Source of the DNA: Fusobacterium sp. | GTDB lineage: Bacteria > Fusobacteriota > Fusobacteriia > Fusobacteriales > Fusobacteriaceae | Assembly (NCBI GenBank): GCA_020024855.1 | Contig: JAHHTB010000001.1 | Span: forward strand, 1-54,493 | Direction of reading: 5' to 3' | Length of the DNA: 54,493 nt | In this document: positions 41,282-50,776 of the stretch, in pieces | How the letters are laid out: each line of letters opens with the position of its first letter | Numbering within the stretch: the stretch's first letter is position 1 | Program-made: the position numbers and the translations under genes | The notes under the pieces: model-generated | Databases searched by the model: none | What the model was told of the DNA's origin: nothing | What the model saw: the letters and a program-made list of their open reading frames with translations, nothing else

Positions 41282-42670
41282 ATGACTAGTATCAAACCAA
41301 GTTTTAAGGGACTTGTGCCTTTTATTGTTTTCATTCTTGTTTATCTAGGAGCAGGTATATTTTTCGAAATTAAAGGTGTAGAAATGGCTTTCTATCAACT
41401 TCCTTCACCTGTTGCTATAATGTGTGGTGTAATAGCTGCATTTATCCTTTTCAAAGGTACTATAACAGAAAAATTTGAGACATTTATAAGTGGTTGTGGA
41501 CATTCTGATATTATAATTATGTGTATCATTTATCTTCTTGCTGGTGCTTTTGCTGGTGTATCAAAAGCTATGGGTGGAGTTGAATCTACTGCTAACCTTG
41601 GACTTACTTTTATACCACCTCAATATATAACTGCAGGAATATTCATTATAACTAGTTTTATCTCTACTGCTACTGGAACATCAGTTGGTGCAATCGTTGC
41701 AATAGCTCCTATTGCTCTTGAACTTTCTACAAAAGCAAATGTTCCACTTGCAATAATCTTATCAGCTGTTATGAGTGGAGCTATGTTTGGTGATGATCTT
41801 TCTATGATTTCTGATACTACAATTGCTGCTACAAGAACTCAGGGTTGTCTTATGAAAGATAAATTTAAAGCTAATATAAGTATAGCTATTCCAGCTGCTT
41901 TAGCTACACTTGTTCTTTTCCTTATTTTTGGAAAACCTGAAACAATAGTAGCTGCTCAACAGTATGACTACAGCATTGTAAAAATACTTCCATATATATT
42001 CGTATTAGTTCTTTCACTAATAGGAGTGAATGTATTCATCGTTCTTACTGGTGGAATAGTTTTTTCTGGAATTATTGGAATGATGACTGATTCTTTCACA
42101 TTCATTCAATTTACAAAAGAAATTTATACTGGATTTATAAATATGAATGAAATCTTTATCCTATCACTTCTTACTGGTGGACTTGCTACTATGGTTACAA
42201 AAGCTGGTGGAGTTGAATGGATCCTTCAGAAAATACAAAAAATGATTACTGGAAAAAAATCAGCACAGTTTGGAATTGGAGTTCTTGTAGCTCTTACTGA
42301 CTTTGCAGTAGCTAATAATACTGTTGCTATCATTATAAATGGTTCTATTGCTAAAAAAATATCTGAAGAACATAATCTTGATAATAGAAGAATAGCTGGT
42401 ATTCTTGGTATTTTCTCTTGTATTGCTCAAGGAGTTATCCCTTATGGAGCTCAGATGTTAATACTTATAGGATTTACAAAAGGAGCTTTAACACCTTTTG
42501 AAGTAATTCCATTATTATGGTATCAACAAATACTTCTAGTTCTTACTTGTATTTCCGTATTTATTCCATTCTATGAAAAATTTCTTCCTAATAAAGTAGA
42601 AATTATTGAAGAAGAAAAAACAGAAGTTATATTTGAAAATACTTCTTTTATTGAAGAAGTTGCCGAGTAA
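41282..42670 (+). CDS. nhaC: NhaC-family Na+/H+ antiporter
   Basis: Membrane antiporter of the NhaC (ArsB/NhaD superfamily) type. About eleven hydrophobic segments span 462 residues. The conserved GAMFGDDLSMISDTTIAATRTQGC lies around residue 175, and GTSVGAIVAIAPIALEL around 130. ATG follows AGGAGG by 10 nt. It is divergently arranged with the PdxR-like gene and ends in a terminator. Substrate may be Na+, or an amino-acid or malate/lactate pair as in some relatives. No substrate can be fixed from sequence. Confidence 0.85.
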   Translation: MTSIKPSFKGLVPFIVFILVYLGAGIFFEIKGVEMAFYQLPSPVAIMCGVIAAFILFKGTITEKFETFISGCGHSDIIIMCIIYLLAGAFAGVSKAMGGVESTANLGLTFIPPQYITAGIFIITSFISTATGTSVGAIVAIAPIALELSTKANVPLAIILSAVMSGAMFGDDLSMISDTTIAATRTQGCLMKDKFKANISIAIPAALATLVLFLIFGKPETIVAAQQYDYSIVKILPYIFVLVLSLIGVNVFIVLTGGIVFSGIIGMMTDSFTFIQFTKEIYTGFINMNEIFILSLLTGGLATMVTKAGGVEWILQKIQKMITGKKSAQFGIGVLVALTDFAVANNTVAIIINGSIAKKISEEHNLDNRRIAGILGIFSCIAQGVIPYGAQMLILIGFTKGALTPFEVIPLLWYQQILLVLTCISVFIPFYEKFLPNKVEIIEEEKTEVIFENTSFIEEVAE

Positions 42671-42700
42671 ACTCTTTACTTATAAAAATATATTTAACTC

Positions 42701-42735
42701 AAAAAGGATAATTTATCATCTAGGTTATCCTTTTT
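42701..42735 (+). terminator. Terminator of nhaC
   Basis: AAAAAGGATAA (42701-42711) pairs with TTATCCTTTTT (42725-42735). The loop is 13 nt. T-rich sequence follows. Confidence 0.8.
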
Positions 42736-42818
42736 CTATTTTTATTATATTTTAGTATAGCACCTTACCTTAGTCAATTATTATTAATTAATAACAATGT
42801 CTTATTTAAAAGAAAAAT

Positions 42819-42846
42819 AAAAAGAGAGGGATACAACTCTCTTTTT
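42819..42846 (-). terminator. Terminator of the MATE gene
   Basis: AAAAAGAGAG (42819-42828) and CTCTCTTTTT (42837-42846) form a 10-bp stem with an 8-nt loop, just beyond the stop at 42851. Confidence 0.8.
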
Positions 42847-42850
42847 ATAT

Positions 42851-44203
42851 CTATATTCTATTTTCTTTTTCTACAAAACGACGTTTAAGGAAGAAGTAAC
42901 ACCCTATTAAAATAATAGAAGTTAATGCCCAGCTTATAGGATAAGAAAGATAAAGAATAACTAAACTATGATACTCTCTAAATACTGTTAGAATCCAAAC
43001 TACTCTAAATATACATGCTCCTATAAGAACTACAATTGTAGGAAGTATTGAATATCCCATACCTCTTAAAATACTTGCTCCTACATCCATAATTCCACAC
43101 AATGGATAACTTACTGAAACTATTCCAAGACGAATTGCTCCATAAGATATAGCTTCTTCTGTTGTTATACAAATTTTTAATAATCTTTCTGCAAATATAT
43201 ATGTTCCTCCACCAAAAACAACTCCTGTAAAAATTGACATTATTAATGATGAACTAAATATTTTTCCTATTCTGCTATACTTTTTAGCTCCTACATTCTG
43301 ACTTGTAAAATTAAGAGTTGTTTGATAAATAGCAAGTATTGACGTATCTACAAAGCCCTCTAAAGTAACAGCAGCAGTATTTCCTGCCATTACAACAGAC
43401 CCAAACGAATTAACTGAAGACTGAATAAGAACATTTGAAATATTGAAGAAAACTCCTTGAATACCTGCTGGAAGCCCAACCTTAAGCATCTCTTTTAAAA
43501 TTTTTTTATGAATTTTTATTCTTTTTAAATCAAGATGAAGAAAGCCATCTGTTTTCAAAAGAATTTTCATTACCATAAAAGCTGATACACTTTCTGATAC
43601 AATTGTAGCAAGTGCCACTCCTGCAACACTTAAATCAAGTCCAACAACAAAAATAAGATTTAAAATTATATTTATTATTCCTGCACCAGCTAGAATATAT
43701 AAAGGACGTCTTGTATCTCCAGCTGCTCTCAATACTGATGCTCCAAAGTTATAAAGCATCATAGATGGCATTCCTAAAAAATATATTCTCATATATAAAG
43801 TTGAAAGTTTTATTACATCATCAGGTGTTCCCATTATTTTTAATATTGGTGGTGAAAGAAGAACTCCCACAAAAAGCATTATAACCCCAGCCCATAAAGC
43901 TATTGCTATTGCTGTATGAACACTTTTTCTTACTCCTGATTTATTTTTTGCTCCATAGTTTCTACCAACTATAACACTTGCTCCAAGGGAAACTCCCACA
44001 ACAAGGTTTAAAAGAAGATTTATCAGAGAACTTGTTGAACCAACTGCTGCTAAAGCATGTTCTCCTGAAAATTTACCCACAACAATTATATCAGCTGCAT
44101 TAAAAAATAGTTGTAAAATCCCAGAACATATCAAAGGTACAGTAAAAACAAGCATACGACTAAATAAGGGACCACTACACATATCCATCTCATAGCTTTT
44201 CAT
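42851..44203 (-). CDS. MATE-family multidrug/Na+ antiporter
   Basis: Twelve predicted membrane helices in two homologous halves over 450 residues. The first half starts PLFSRMLVFTVPLICSGILQLFFNAADIIVVGKFSGEHALAAVGSTSSLINLLLNLVVG, with the conserved NAADIIVVG-type motif. The second starts KEMLKVGLPAGIQGVFFNISNVLIQSSVNSFG. It belongs to the DinF/NorM-like bacterial group that exports drugs or metabolites against Na+ or H+. AAGGAGAG Shine-Dalgarno, then four ATC repeats before ATG. Substrate unknown. Confidence 0.87.
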   Translation of the reverse strand: MKSYEMDMCSGPLFSRMLVFTVPLICSGILQLFFNAADIIVVGKFSGEHALAAVGSTSSLINLLLNLVVGVSLGASVIVGRNYGAKNKSGVRKSVHTAIAIALWAGVIMLFVGVLLSPPILKIMGTPDDVIKLSTLYMRIYFLGMPSMMLYNFGASVLRAAGDTRRPLYILAGAGIINIILNLIFVVGLDLSVAGVALATIVSESVSAFMVMKILLKTDGFLHLDLKRIKIHKKILKEMLKVGLPAGIQGVFFNISNVLIQSSVNSFGSVVMAGNTAAVTLEGFVDTSILAIYQTTLNFTSQNVGAKKYSRIGKIFSSSLIMSIFTGVVFGGGTYIFAERLLKICITTEEAISYGAIRLGIVSVSYPLCGIMDVGASILRGMGYSILPTIVVLIGACIFRVVWILTVFREYHSLVILYLSYPISWALTSIILIGCYFFLKRRFVEKENRI

Positions 44204-44324
44204 GATGATGATGACTCTCCTTTTTATTACATAAAATAAAATAACTTACAAATATATACTATACTCTATTTTCTCATTTTTATTTTCTTTGTCAATAACC
44301 ATTTTAAAAAATAAGCGAAAAAAA

Positions 44325-44347
44325 AACTCTCTGAATAACAGAGAGTT
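44325..44347 (-). terminator. Terminator of tRNA-Gln
   Basis: AACTCTCT (44325-44332) and AGAGAGTT (44340-44347) form an 8-bp stem with a 7-nt loop. On the minus strand a run of nine T residues follows. It lies 13 nt past the tRNA 3' end. Confidence 0.88.
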
Positions 44348-44360
44348 AAAATTTATTTGT

Positions 44361-44435
44361 TGGCTGGGGCGGCTGGATTCGAACCAACGCATAACGGAGT
44401 CAAAGTCCGTTGCCTTACCGCTTGGCGACGCCCCA
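44361..44435 (-). tRNA. tRNA-Gln (anticodon TTG)
   Basis: 75 nt with encoded CCA. The acceptor stem TGGGGCG/CGCCCCA with discriminator G, a D-arm (GCCAAGCGGTAAGGC), an anticodon stem AACGG/CCGTT around loop CTTTGAC (anticodon TTG), and a T-arm GTTGG-TTCGAAT-CCAGC form a complete cloverleaf. Single tRNA with its own strong promoter and terminator. Confidence 0.97.
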
Positions 44436-44446
44436 ATAACAAAAGG

Positions 44447-44475
44447 ATTTTATCATAATTTTTTTTTTTTGTCAA
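44447..44475 (-). promoter_or_regulatory. Promoter of tRNA-Gln
   Basis: TTGACA (44475-44470) and TAAAAT (44452-44447) are 17 nt apart with TGA extending the -10. Transcription would begin about 5 nt before the tRNA 5' end. Confidence 0.85.
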
Positions 44476-44550
44476 CAATAAAAAAATATATTTTAATTAA
44501 TATTTTATATTATTTTAGAACTGTTACTTTAATAACTACTTCTTAATAAA

Positions 44551-44593
44551 AAAGAACTGTGTAAATCAATTAATAAATCTACAACAGTTCTTT
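44551..44593 (-). terminator. Terminator of the mfd-spoVG series
   Basis: AAAGAACTGT (44551-44560) and ACAGTTCTTT (44584-44593) form a 10-bp stem with a 23-nt loop; T6 follows on the minus strand. It begins 8 nt past the spoVG stop. Confidence 0.78.
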
Positions 44594-44600
44594 AAATTTT

Positions 44601-44903
44601 TTATTCTTCTACTACTTCCGTTTCAGGAAGAGCCCCCTCTTTTTCTATAACTTCACTATATTTTGCTATAACTGTGTCTGTTATTTCTTTTCTTAATTCA
44701 GGAGTGATTGGGTGTGCAATGTCTTTATACTCTCCATCAGGCATTTTTCTTGATGGCATAGCCACAAACATTCCTTTTTGTCCATCAATAATTTTTAATC
44801 CATGAACAACAAAGCTACTATTAAAAGTAACATCAGCATATGCTTTTAGTTTAACCTCATTTTCGCTTTTTACTGCTCTCAATCTTATGTCTGTAATTTT
44901 CAT
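44601..44903 (-). CDS. spoVG: SpoVG-family regulator
   Basis: Nucleic-acid-binding regulator known from Firmicutes and Borrelia, here in a presumed non-spore-former. 100 residues: KITDIRLRAVKSENEVKLKAYADVTFNSSFVVHGLKIIDGQKGMFVAMPSRKMPDGEYKDIAHPITPELR is full-length family core. The Shine-Dalgarno AAAGGA is unusually distant (about 14 nt) from the ATG; no better start exists in frame. It follows ispE by 41 nt, the last gene before a terminator. Targets cannot be told from sequence. Confidence 0.93.
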   Translation of the reverse strand: MKITDIRLRAVKSENEVKLKAYADVTFNSSFVVHGLKIIDGQKGMFVAMPSRKMPDGEYKDIAHPITPELRKEITDTVIAKYSEVIEKEGALPETEVVEE

Positions 44904-44944
44904 GTCTCAATGCACCGTCCTTTAATTTAGTAATTGATTGTTCC

Positions 44945-45805
44945 TTATAAAAAACTGCAGCTGTAAATCTGACAGTTACTTACCTTGGTTTTTAAAAGGT
45001 TAGCGTATTCTTGTCCCTTTCCTTTCATACAGAAAGTGTAGTAACAACTTCCACTACCTGACATAAAAAATCTAGTACTACATTCTTTTTCCAATATTCT
45101 TCTGAAACACTTTATATTTTCATTTGAAGTAAGAAGTCCCTGTTCTAAAATATTTTCAGAATTTTCTTCTACTTTCTTCAAATTATTTTCTTTTAATCCC
45201 TCTTTTACCATATCAATATTAGCATCTTTTTTATTTTGAAGAGTGCTATATAGAGTGTAAGCCTCTTTAGTTGATACACCAAAAAATGGTTTTACTAAAA
45301 CTACATCGCAATTAAGATTATTTTCTATTTTTTCAAGCTTTTCCCCTATCCCCTTAACTCTACAAGGATAGTTTTTTATAAAAAACGGAATATCAGCACC
45401 AACATTTTTTCCTATCTCTATAAGTTTTTCATCATCTAAGATATTATCATTATATTTATTAAGCTCCTTAAGAAAAAATGCACCATTAGAACTTCCACCA
45501 CCAAGCCCTGCCTCATGTGGTATTATTTTATTTAAATACACTTCTATCTCATCAGGTTCTTTTTTTATAAATTTATAAAAAACATCATAAACTTTCCAAA
45601 GAATATTTCTTTCATCTGTTGGTATATCTTTTATATTAGATGAAATAATTAATCTTCCTTTTTTTCCTGTAAAATTAATATCAAGTTCATCAGCTAAAGA
45701 TATAGGAACCATTATCATATCAAGACTATGATAACCATTTTCTAATTTTTCAACTATATTAAGCCCTATATTTATTTTTGCATTACTTTTTACAGACACT
45801 CTCAT
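44945..45805 (-). CDS. ispE: 4-diphosphocytidyl-2-C-methyl-D-erythritol kinase
   Basis: Step four of the non-mevalonate (MEP) isoprenoid pathway. GHMP-kinase motifs: NAKINIGLNI (motif 1), PHEAGLGGGSSNGAFFLKELN (motif 2, ATP loop near residue 95), and the C-terminal FFMSGSGSCYYTF (motif 3). 286 residues. Starts right after the rqcP-like gene and precedes spoVG, a link also seen in Bacillus. Confidence 0.94.
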   Translation of the reverse strand: MRVSVKSNAKINIGLNIVEKLENGYHSLDMIMVPISLADELDINFTGKKGRLIISSNIKDIPTDERNILWKVYDVFYKFIKKEPDEIEVYLNKIIPHEAGLGGGSSNGAFFLKELNKYNDNILDDEKLIEIGKNVGADIPFFIKNYPCRVKGIGEKLEKIENNLNCDVVLVKPFFGVSTKEAYTLYSTLQNKKDANIDMVKEGLKENNLKKVEENSENILEQGLLTSNENIKCFRRILEKECSTRFFMSGSGSCYYTFCMKGKGQEYANLLKTKVSNCQIYSCSFL

Positions 45806-45806
45806 T

Positions 45807-46100
45807 TTAGTCTAAAATCTCCTTGTCTGAACTTAAGTCTACTACTATTCCACGGCTATCTAAAACTTTTACTAAGTCATTACTCTTTTCCTTTGGAACA
45901 TTTCCCTCAGGCACTTCTAAAATCTCAAACTTAAAATATTTATCATAATATTCTAACTCTAATATATCACCTATTTTTAAAGCTGTACTAGATTTAGCAA
46001 CTTTTCCATTTATTTTTGCTTTCCCACCATCTACAACTATTTTTGCAACAGGTCTTCTTTTTATAATTCTACTCACTTTTAAAAATTTATCTAATCTCAT
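45807..46100 (-). CDS. rqcP: S4-domain ribosome-quality-control protein (RqcP/YabO-like)
   Basis: S4 RNA-binding protein: MRLDKFLKVSRIIKRRPVAKIVVDGGKAKINGKVAKSSTALKIGDILELEY covers residues 1-52. In Bacillus, RqcP (YabO) works with RqcH in adding alanine tails on stalled 50S nascent chains. YabO genes follow mazG in Firmicutes, as here. This protein is 97 residues, slightly longer than the ~85 of YabO. RqcH itself is not in the window. An HslR-type role remains possible. Confidence 0.75.
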   Translation of the reverse strand: MRLDKFLKVSRIIKRRPVAKIVVDGGKAKINGKVAKSSTALKIGDILELEYYDKYFKFEILEVPEGNVPKEKSNDLVKVLDSRGIVVDLSSDKEILD

Positions 46101-46160
46101 ATAAGTTATTCTCCTTTATATTATATATACCTCATTTTTTGTATAAGTCAATAACCTTTT

Positions 46161-46949
46161 TTAATTTTTATTAACTTTATTTTTTTGAGTTATTTTTTCT
46201 ATTTTTTTGGCTTCATTCCAAAGATTGTCCATCTCATCAAGAGTTGAATTTTTCATATCACATCTTTCTTCCACATATCTAAATCTTCTTTCAAATTTTT
46301 CATTACATTTTCTTAAAGCCTCAGATGTATCTATATTCATATGACGAGCATAGTTTGTTATAGCAAAAAGTAAATCTCCTATCTCCTCTTCAAGATGGTT
46401 TTTATCATTTTCCTTTACTGCTTCTCTAACTTCCTCCATCTCCTCTTCCACTTTTTTAAATACATCATTTGGATTATCCCAATCAAAGCCACATGAAGAT
46501 GCTTTTTTCTGTATTTTTTCAGCTTTTAAAAGAGGTGGTAATATTTTAGGAATACCATCTAACACAGATTTTCTATCCTTATGTAATTTTTCCTCTCTTT
46601 TTATTTTTTCCCAATTTTCAGCCACTTCTTCACTTGTCTTAGCTACAACATCAGAAAAAATATGAGGGTGACGTCTTATAAGTTTTTCACATATTCCACG
46701 AGCCACATCTTCAATATCAAACTCTCCCTTTTCTTTACAAATCTTTGCTTGGAAAACCACATGAAGAAGAACATCTCCCAACTCTCCTTTCAATTCCTCT
46801 CCACCTATATCCATAGCCTCTATTGTTTCATATACCTCTTCTAAAAAAGATGATTTTAAAGTTTCAAGAGTTTGTTTTTTATCCCATGGACAACCATTTT
46901 CTCCACGAAGAATATCCATTATTTCAACAAGTCTATAAAATTCCTTCAA
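46161..46949 (-). CDS. mazG: Nucleoside triphosphate pyrophosphohydrolase MazG
   Basis: Hydrolyses (d)NTPs to monophosphates; house-cleaning role. Two MazG domains: the first has GENGCPWDKKQTLETLKSSFLEEVYETIEA with the EExxE metal site, then ELGDVLLHVVFQAKI; the second has KVEEEMEEVREAVKEND and EEIGDLLFAITNYAR. The frame could start at ATG 46973, but AAGGAGG lies within those codons. TTG 46949, 6 nt after it, is the probable start, giving 262 residues. It overlaps the end of mfd by 17 nt. Confidence 0.9.
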   Translation of the reverse strand: MKEFYRLVEIMDILRGENGCPWDKKQTLETLKSSFLEEVYETIEAMDIGGEELKGELGDVLLHVVFQAKICKEKGEFDIEDVARGICEKLIRRHPHIFSDVVAKTSEEVAENWEKIKREEKLHKDRKSVLDGIPKILPPLLKAEKIQKKASSCGFDWDNPNDVFKKVEEEMEEVREAVKENDKNHLEEEIGDLLFAITNYARHMNIDTSEALRKCNEKFERRFRYVEERCDMKNSTLDEMDNLWNEAKKIEKITQKNKVNKN

Positions 46950-49929
46950 TTTCTTCCTCCTTATATTCATCAAAAAATTCCATAATATCTTTAGAATATT
47001 CTATTCCATCTTTTCCTTTTAGCTTACATTTTCCTGTTGTTATCATGCTTATTATTTTTTCAGGAATTATTTTTTCTTTATCAAATTTTATAAAGTAATT
47101 ATTTCTTTCATCTCTCTTTATTTCTGATACACCATATTTATAAGAAAGAGCTTTTACTTCTAAAAATTTAAAAAGATTTACTACTTCTTGAGGAGCTTTT
47201 CCAAATCTATCCTCTATTTCTATAAATAGATTTTTTATATCTTCTAACTCTACCATCTCAACTGCTCTTTTATAGATTGTAATTTTTTCAAATTCTTCAA
47301 TATATTCTTTAGGTATATATGCCACTTCCCCTAAATCAATATTAACACTACACTTTGGTTTATATTCTCCTTTTATTCTCTCCACTTCCTCTTGAAGTAG
47401 TTTCATATAAAGATTATATCCAAAAGTTTCAAGAGCTCCATGTTGTTTTTCTCCTAAAATTTCTCCTGCTCCTCTTATATTCATATCCTCTAATGAAAGA
47501 TTAAATCCTCCACCTAAACCTTCTAATTTTTCAATACTCTCTTTTCTAAGAGTAGTTTTCTTATTATATTTTCTATCACTATCAGTAACAAGATAACAAT
47601 ATGCTTTTCTCTTTCCTCTTCCTACACGTCCTCTAAGTTGATAAATTTGAGAAAGTCCTAGTTTTTCTATTCCCTCTATTATAATTGTATTTGCATTTTC
47701 TATATCAATTCCATTTTCTACAATTGTTGTTGTAACTAAAACATCAATCTCCCCATTTTCAAATTGATGTAAAACTTCTTTTATCTGTTTTGCAGGCATT
47801 CTTCCATGAGCATATCCTATTTTTATATATGGTGGGAGTATTTTAGAAAGCTCTTTTACCTTATATTCCATTCCATAAACAGAGTTATAGATATAAAAAA
47901 CTTGTCCCTCTCTACCAATCTCTTTCATTATTACATCTCTTATTGTATCTTTATTATTGTCAATAAGTATATTTTCTATTGGAAGTCTGTTAGGTGGTGC
48001 TGTTTTTATAACTGATATATCTCTTATTCCTAAAAGAGCTAAGTTTAATGTTCTTGGAATTGGAGTTGCTGTTAAAGTCAAAAGGTCCACATTCTCTTTC
48101 ATACTTTTTAATTTTTCTTTTGCTTTTACACCAAATTTTTGCTCTTCATCTACTATAATAAGCCCTAGATTTAAAAAACTAATATCATTTGATAAAAGTC
48201 TGTGAGTCCCTATTACAATATCAACTCCCCCACCTGACAATTTTTTTATGATTTCGTTTTGTTCTTTTCCTGTGTTCATTCTACTTAAAAGAGCTATATT
48301 TATTCCATAGTTTTTAAATCTTTCTTCAAATCTTTCATAATGTTGATCTGCTAAAACTGTTGTTGGTGTTAGTATAAGAACTTGTTTTCCGTCCATAACA
48401 GCTTTAAAAGTTGCTCTCATTGCAACCTCCGTTTTACCAAATCCAACATCTCCACAAATAATTCTATCCATAACCCTATCAGATTCCATATCCTTTTTCA
48501 CCATTCTTATAGCTTCTAACTGGTCCTTTGTTTCTGTATAAGGAAATCCTTCCTCAAATTCCTCCTGCCACACAGTATCTTTTGAGAAAGAAAAACCTAA
48601 AGCAGATTTACGTCTTGCTTGAATTGAGATAAGTTCTTTTGCAAACTCTCTCATCTCATTTTCAAGTTTTTCTCTTTTCTTTTTAAATCCACGACGTCCA
48701 AGATTATATAATTCAGGAACATTTCCTGGGTCACATATATATTTTTCTATTCTATTAAGGTTTTCTGTTGGAACATAAAGTTTATCCTCTCCAGCATATT
48801 GAATTTTAAGATAATCACTACCATCTATTATCTCTATTCCTAAATATTTTCCAACACCAAAGTTTTCGTGAATTATGAAATCTCCTTCTCTTATTTGAGA
48901 AACATTTTCATATCTCACTCCACCTTTAATTCTTACCTCTTTTTTTACTCTTATTCCTTTTATCTCTCTATCTGTAAGAACTAAAGTTTCGCCAGCATAA
49001 AATCCCTCATAATGAGGATATTTTTTTATCTCTATATTTTTGCAATCTTGAAAAATCTCATCATATCTTTTTTTCTCTTCTGAAAGAATAAGTATTTTCT
49101 TATTCTTACTCTCTTTTTTTATAACCTCAAGGTCTTCATATTTTTTTATTTTATCAAAATCAAGTCTTTTAGTTTCAAGAGGCTCAAAAGATGATAATAT
49201 TTCTAAAAAAATCTCTCTATATTCATCTTCTTCCTCTCTATTTTTTAAAATTTGCTCTTCTAATTTATATTTTAAAATTTCTGTATTTTCTATATAGCAT
49301 TTATTTATTGATTTTCCAAACTCTTTTAAAATTTCAATAAATGATACTCTTTCATTTTTATTTTTGTCTATATACATATAAATAGAGTTTTTTTCCTCTA
49401 TACTTTTTTGTGTATATAAATCAAATTCTGTTATCCTCTCTATCTCTGTATCAAAAAATTCTATTCTATAAGGAAGTTCACTACTCAATGGAAAAATATC
49501 TAAAATATCCCCTCTTAAAGAATATTCCATTCTATCTTCCACAAGATAATTTTTTCTATATCCACTTTCAACTAATTTTTCCTCAAGCTCTTTCCTACTT
49601 ATATCCTTTCCTTTTTCAAAAGAAAGTTGCTCTCCTTCTTTCACGTATTTTTTTATAACTCCTTGAAGAGATATAAGGATTATAAATTTTTTCTTATTTT
49701 TTAGACAATCAATAAGAGCATAATTCTTTTTATATTCATCATTCTCATCTTCAAAGTCATCTATTTTTATAATTTCTCCATCATAAAAATCTTTTAAAGT
49801 ATAATAATAATCTTCTATATTTTTATTTGAAGATGATAGCAAAATAACTCCTTTTTTTTCATCAGAGAGAAAAAAAGGTAAAGATCCTCTATATAAATTC
49901 TCTGATGAAAAGGTATTCTGTTTAAACAT
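46933..49929 (-). CDS. mfd: Transcription-repair coupling factor Mfd
   Basis: Removes stalled RNA polymerase at lesions and recruits UvrA. UvrB-like N-terminal region (~residues 120-300), RNA-polymerase-interacting Tudor-like domain (GDFIIHENFGVGKYLGIE, near 345), RecG-like translocase with Walker A GDVGFGKTEVAMRA near 490, DEEQ, and QLRGRVGRG, then the TRCF C-terminal domain. At 998 residues it is about 150 shorter than E. coli Mfd, mostly in the N-terminal part. The frame opens at 49962, but ATG 49929 follows AGGAGGG. First gene of mfd-mazG-rqcP-ispE-spoVG. Confidence 0.95.
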   Translation of the reverse strand: MFKQNTFSSENLYRGSLPFFLSDEKKGVILLSSSNKNIEDYYYTLKDFYDGEIIKIDDFEDENDEYKKNYALIDCLKNKKKFIILISLQGVIKKYVKEGEQLSFEKGKDISRKELEEKLVESGYRKNYLVEDRMEYSLRGDILDIFPLSSELPYRIEFFDTEIERITEFDLYTQKSIEEKNSIYMYIDKNKNERVSFIEILKEFGKSINKCYIENTEILKYKLEEQILKNREEEDEYREIFLEILSSFEPLETKRLDFDKIKKYEDLEVIKKESKNKKILILSEEKKRYDEIFQDCKNIEIKKYPHYEGFYAGETLVLTDREIKGIRVKKEVRIKGGVRYENVSQIREGDFIIHENFGVGKYLGIEIIDGSDYLKIQYAGEDKLYVPTENLNRIEKYICDPGNVPELYNLGRRGFKKKREKLENEMREFAKELISIQARRKSALGFSFSKDTVWQEEFEEGFPYTETKDQLEAIRMVKKDMESDRVMDRIICGDVGFGKTEVAMRATFKAVMDGKQVLILTPTTVLADQHYERFEERFKNYGINIALLSRMNTGKEQNEIIKKLSGGGVDIVIGTHRLLSNDISFLNLGLIIVDEEQKFGVKAKEKLKSMKENVDLLTLTATPIPRTLNLALLGIRDISVIKTAPPNRLPIENILIDNNKDTIRDVIMKEIGREGQVFYIYNSVYGMEYKVKELSKILPPYIKIGYAHGRMPAKQIKEVLHQFENGEIDVLVTTTIVENGIDIENANTIIIEGIEKLGLSQIYQLRGRVGRGKRKAYCYLVTDSDRKYNKKTTLRKESIEKLEGLGGGFNLSLEDMNIRGAGEILGEKQHGALETFGYNLYMKLLQEEVERIKGEYKPKCSVNIDLGEVAYIPKEYIEEFEKITIYKRAVEMVELEDIKNLFIEIEDRFGKAPQEVVNLFKFLEVKALSYKYGVSEIKRDERNNYFIKFDKEKIIPEKIISMITTGKCKLKGKDGIEYSKDIMEFFDEYKEEEIEGIL

Positions 49930-50002
49930 AATCCCTCCTAAATAATTTATGTATATAATCAATAATAATTAAAAATCATATTTTTTACAATAATATAAAT
50001 TT

Positions 50003-50031
50003 ATTATATTCTTATAAATAAATCTATGCAA
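50003..50031 (-). promoter_or_regulatory. Promoter of the mfd series
   Basis: TTGCAT (50031-50026) and a perfect TATAAT (50008-50003) with a 17-nt spacer on the minus strand, about 75 nt before the mfd ATG. Confidence 0.75.
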
Positions 50032-50167
50032 ATAAATCTTTTGAATATCTAAAAATTTAAAAAAAATAGTTTTGCTATTAGAAATAAAATATTATAGTTT
50101 TATTCTTGTTTATAAGCATTAAAATATATTTATTTTTATTCCTCTTTTTATATTCTTTTTCTTATTG

Positions 50168-50173
50168 TATAAT
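50168..50173 (+). promoter_or_regulatory. Possible -10 element of folE
   Basis: Perfect TATAAT about 35 nt before the folE ATG. The hexamer 17 nt upstream is only T-rich, so the -35 is weak. I saw no folate (THF) riboswitch consensus in the 280-nt gap between mfd and folE. Confidence 0.35.
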
Positions 50174-50207
50174 AAGTTATTCACTAATAACATAAGGAGA
50201 AATATAA

Positions 50208-50762
50208 ATGAGTATAGAGAAATCTTTTCAAGAAATTTTAAAAAATCTTGATGAAGAACAAAAATATATAGATAAAGAAGTGTTTAATAACACACCTAAA
50301 AGAATAGAAGAATTTTATAAAGAAATTTTTTCAGGAATGAGCATAAATCCTTATAACTTTTTAAAGAATACTTTTAATGTTCCAAATAATGATTTAATAC
50401 TTGAAAGAAATATAAATTTCTACTCTATGTGTGAACATCATTTTCTTCCATTCTTTGGAAAAATCTCTGTTGCCTATATTCCAAATGGAAAAATTGTAGG
50501 TTTTGGGGATATTGTAAAAGTTATTGAAGCCTATGCAAAAAGACCACAACTTCAAGAGAGAATGACAGAACAAATAGCACAAACTATCTATGAGGGACTT
50601 AATTGTAAAGGAGTTTATGTTATTATTGAGGCTGAACATACTTGTATGACAATGAGAGGAGTTAAAAAACCTGAAACAAAAATTGTAACTACTGGAGTTA
50701 AAGGAATTTTTTCTGAAGATACTCTTAAAAGAATAGAAGTTCTTACTCTAATTAAAAAATAA
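50208..50762 (+). CDS. folE: GTP cyclohydrolase I
   Basis: First step of folate (and pterin) synthesis: GTP to 7,8-dihydroneopterin triphosphate. Zinc ligands are in NFYSMCEHHFLPFFGK (Cys and His) and EAEHTCMTMRG. The QLQERMT-like region QLQERMTEQIAQTIY is present. 184 residues, normal. Plus strand, first gene of folE-folBK-folP, with folBK following after 14 nt. Confidence 0.96.
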   Translation: MSIEKSFQEILKNLDEEQKYIDKEVFNNTPKRIEEFYKEIFSGMSINPYNFLKNTFNVPNNDLILERNINFYSMCEHHFLPFFGKISVAYIPNGKIVGFGDIVKVIEAYAKRPQLQERMTEQIAQTIYEGLNCKGVYVIIEAEHTCMTMRGVKKPETKIVTTGVKGIFSEDTLKRIEVLTLIKK

Positions 50763-50776
50763 TTAAGGAGATATAA

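Noticed and set aside
49930..50207. Folate (THF) riboswitch before folE
   Set aside because: The region is nearly pure A/T, with no conserved THF-aptamer segments.
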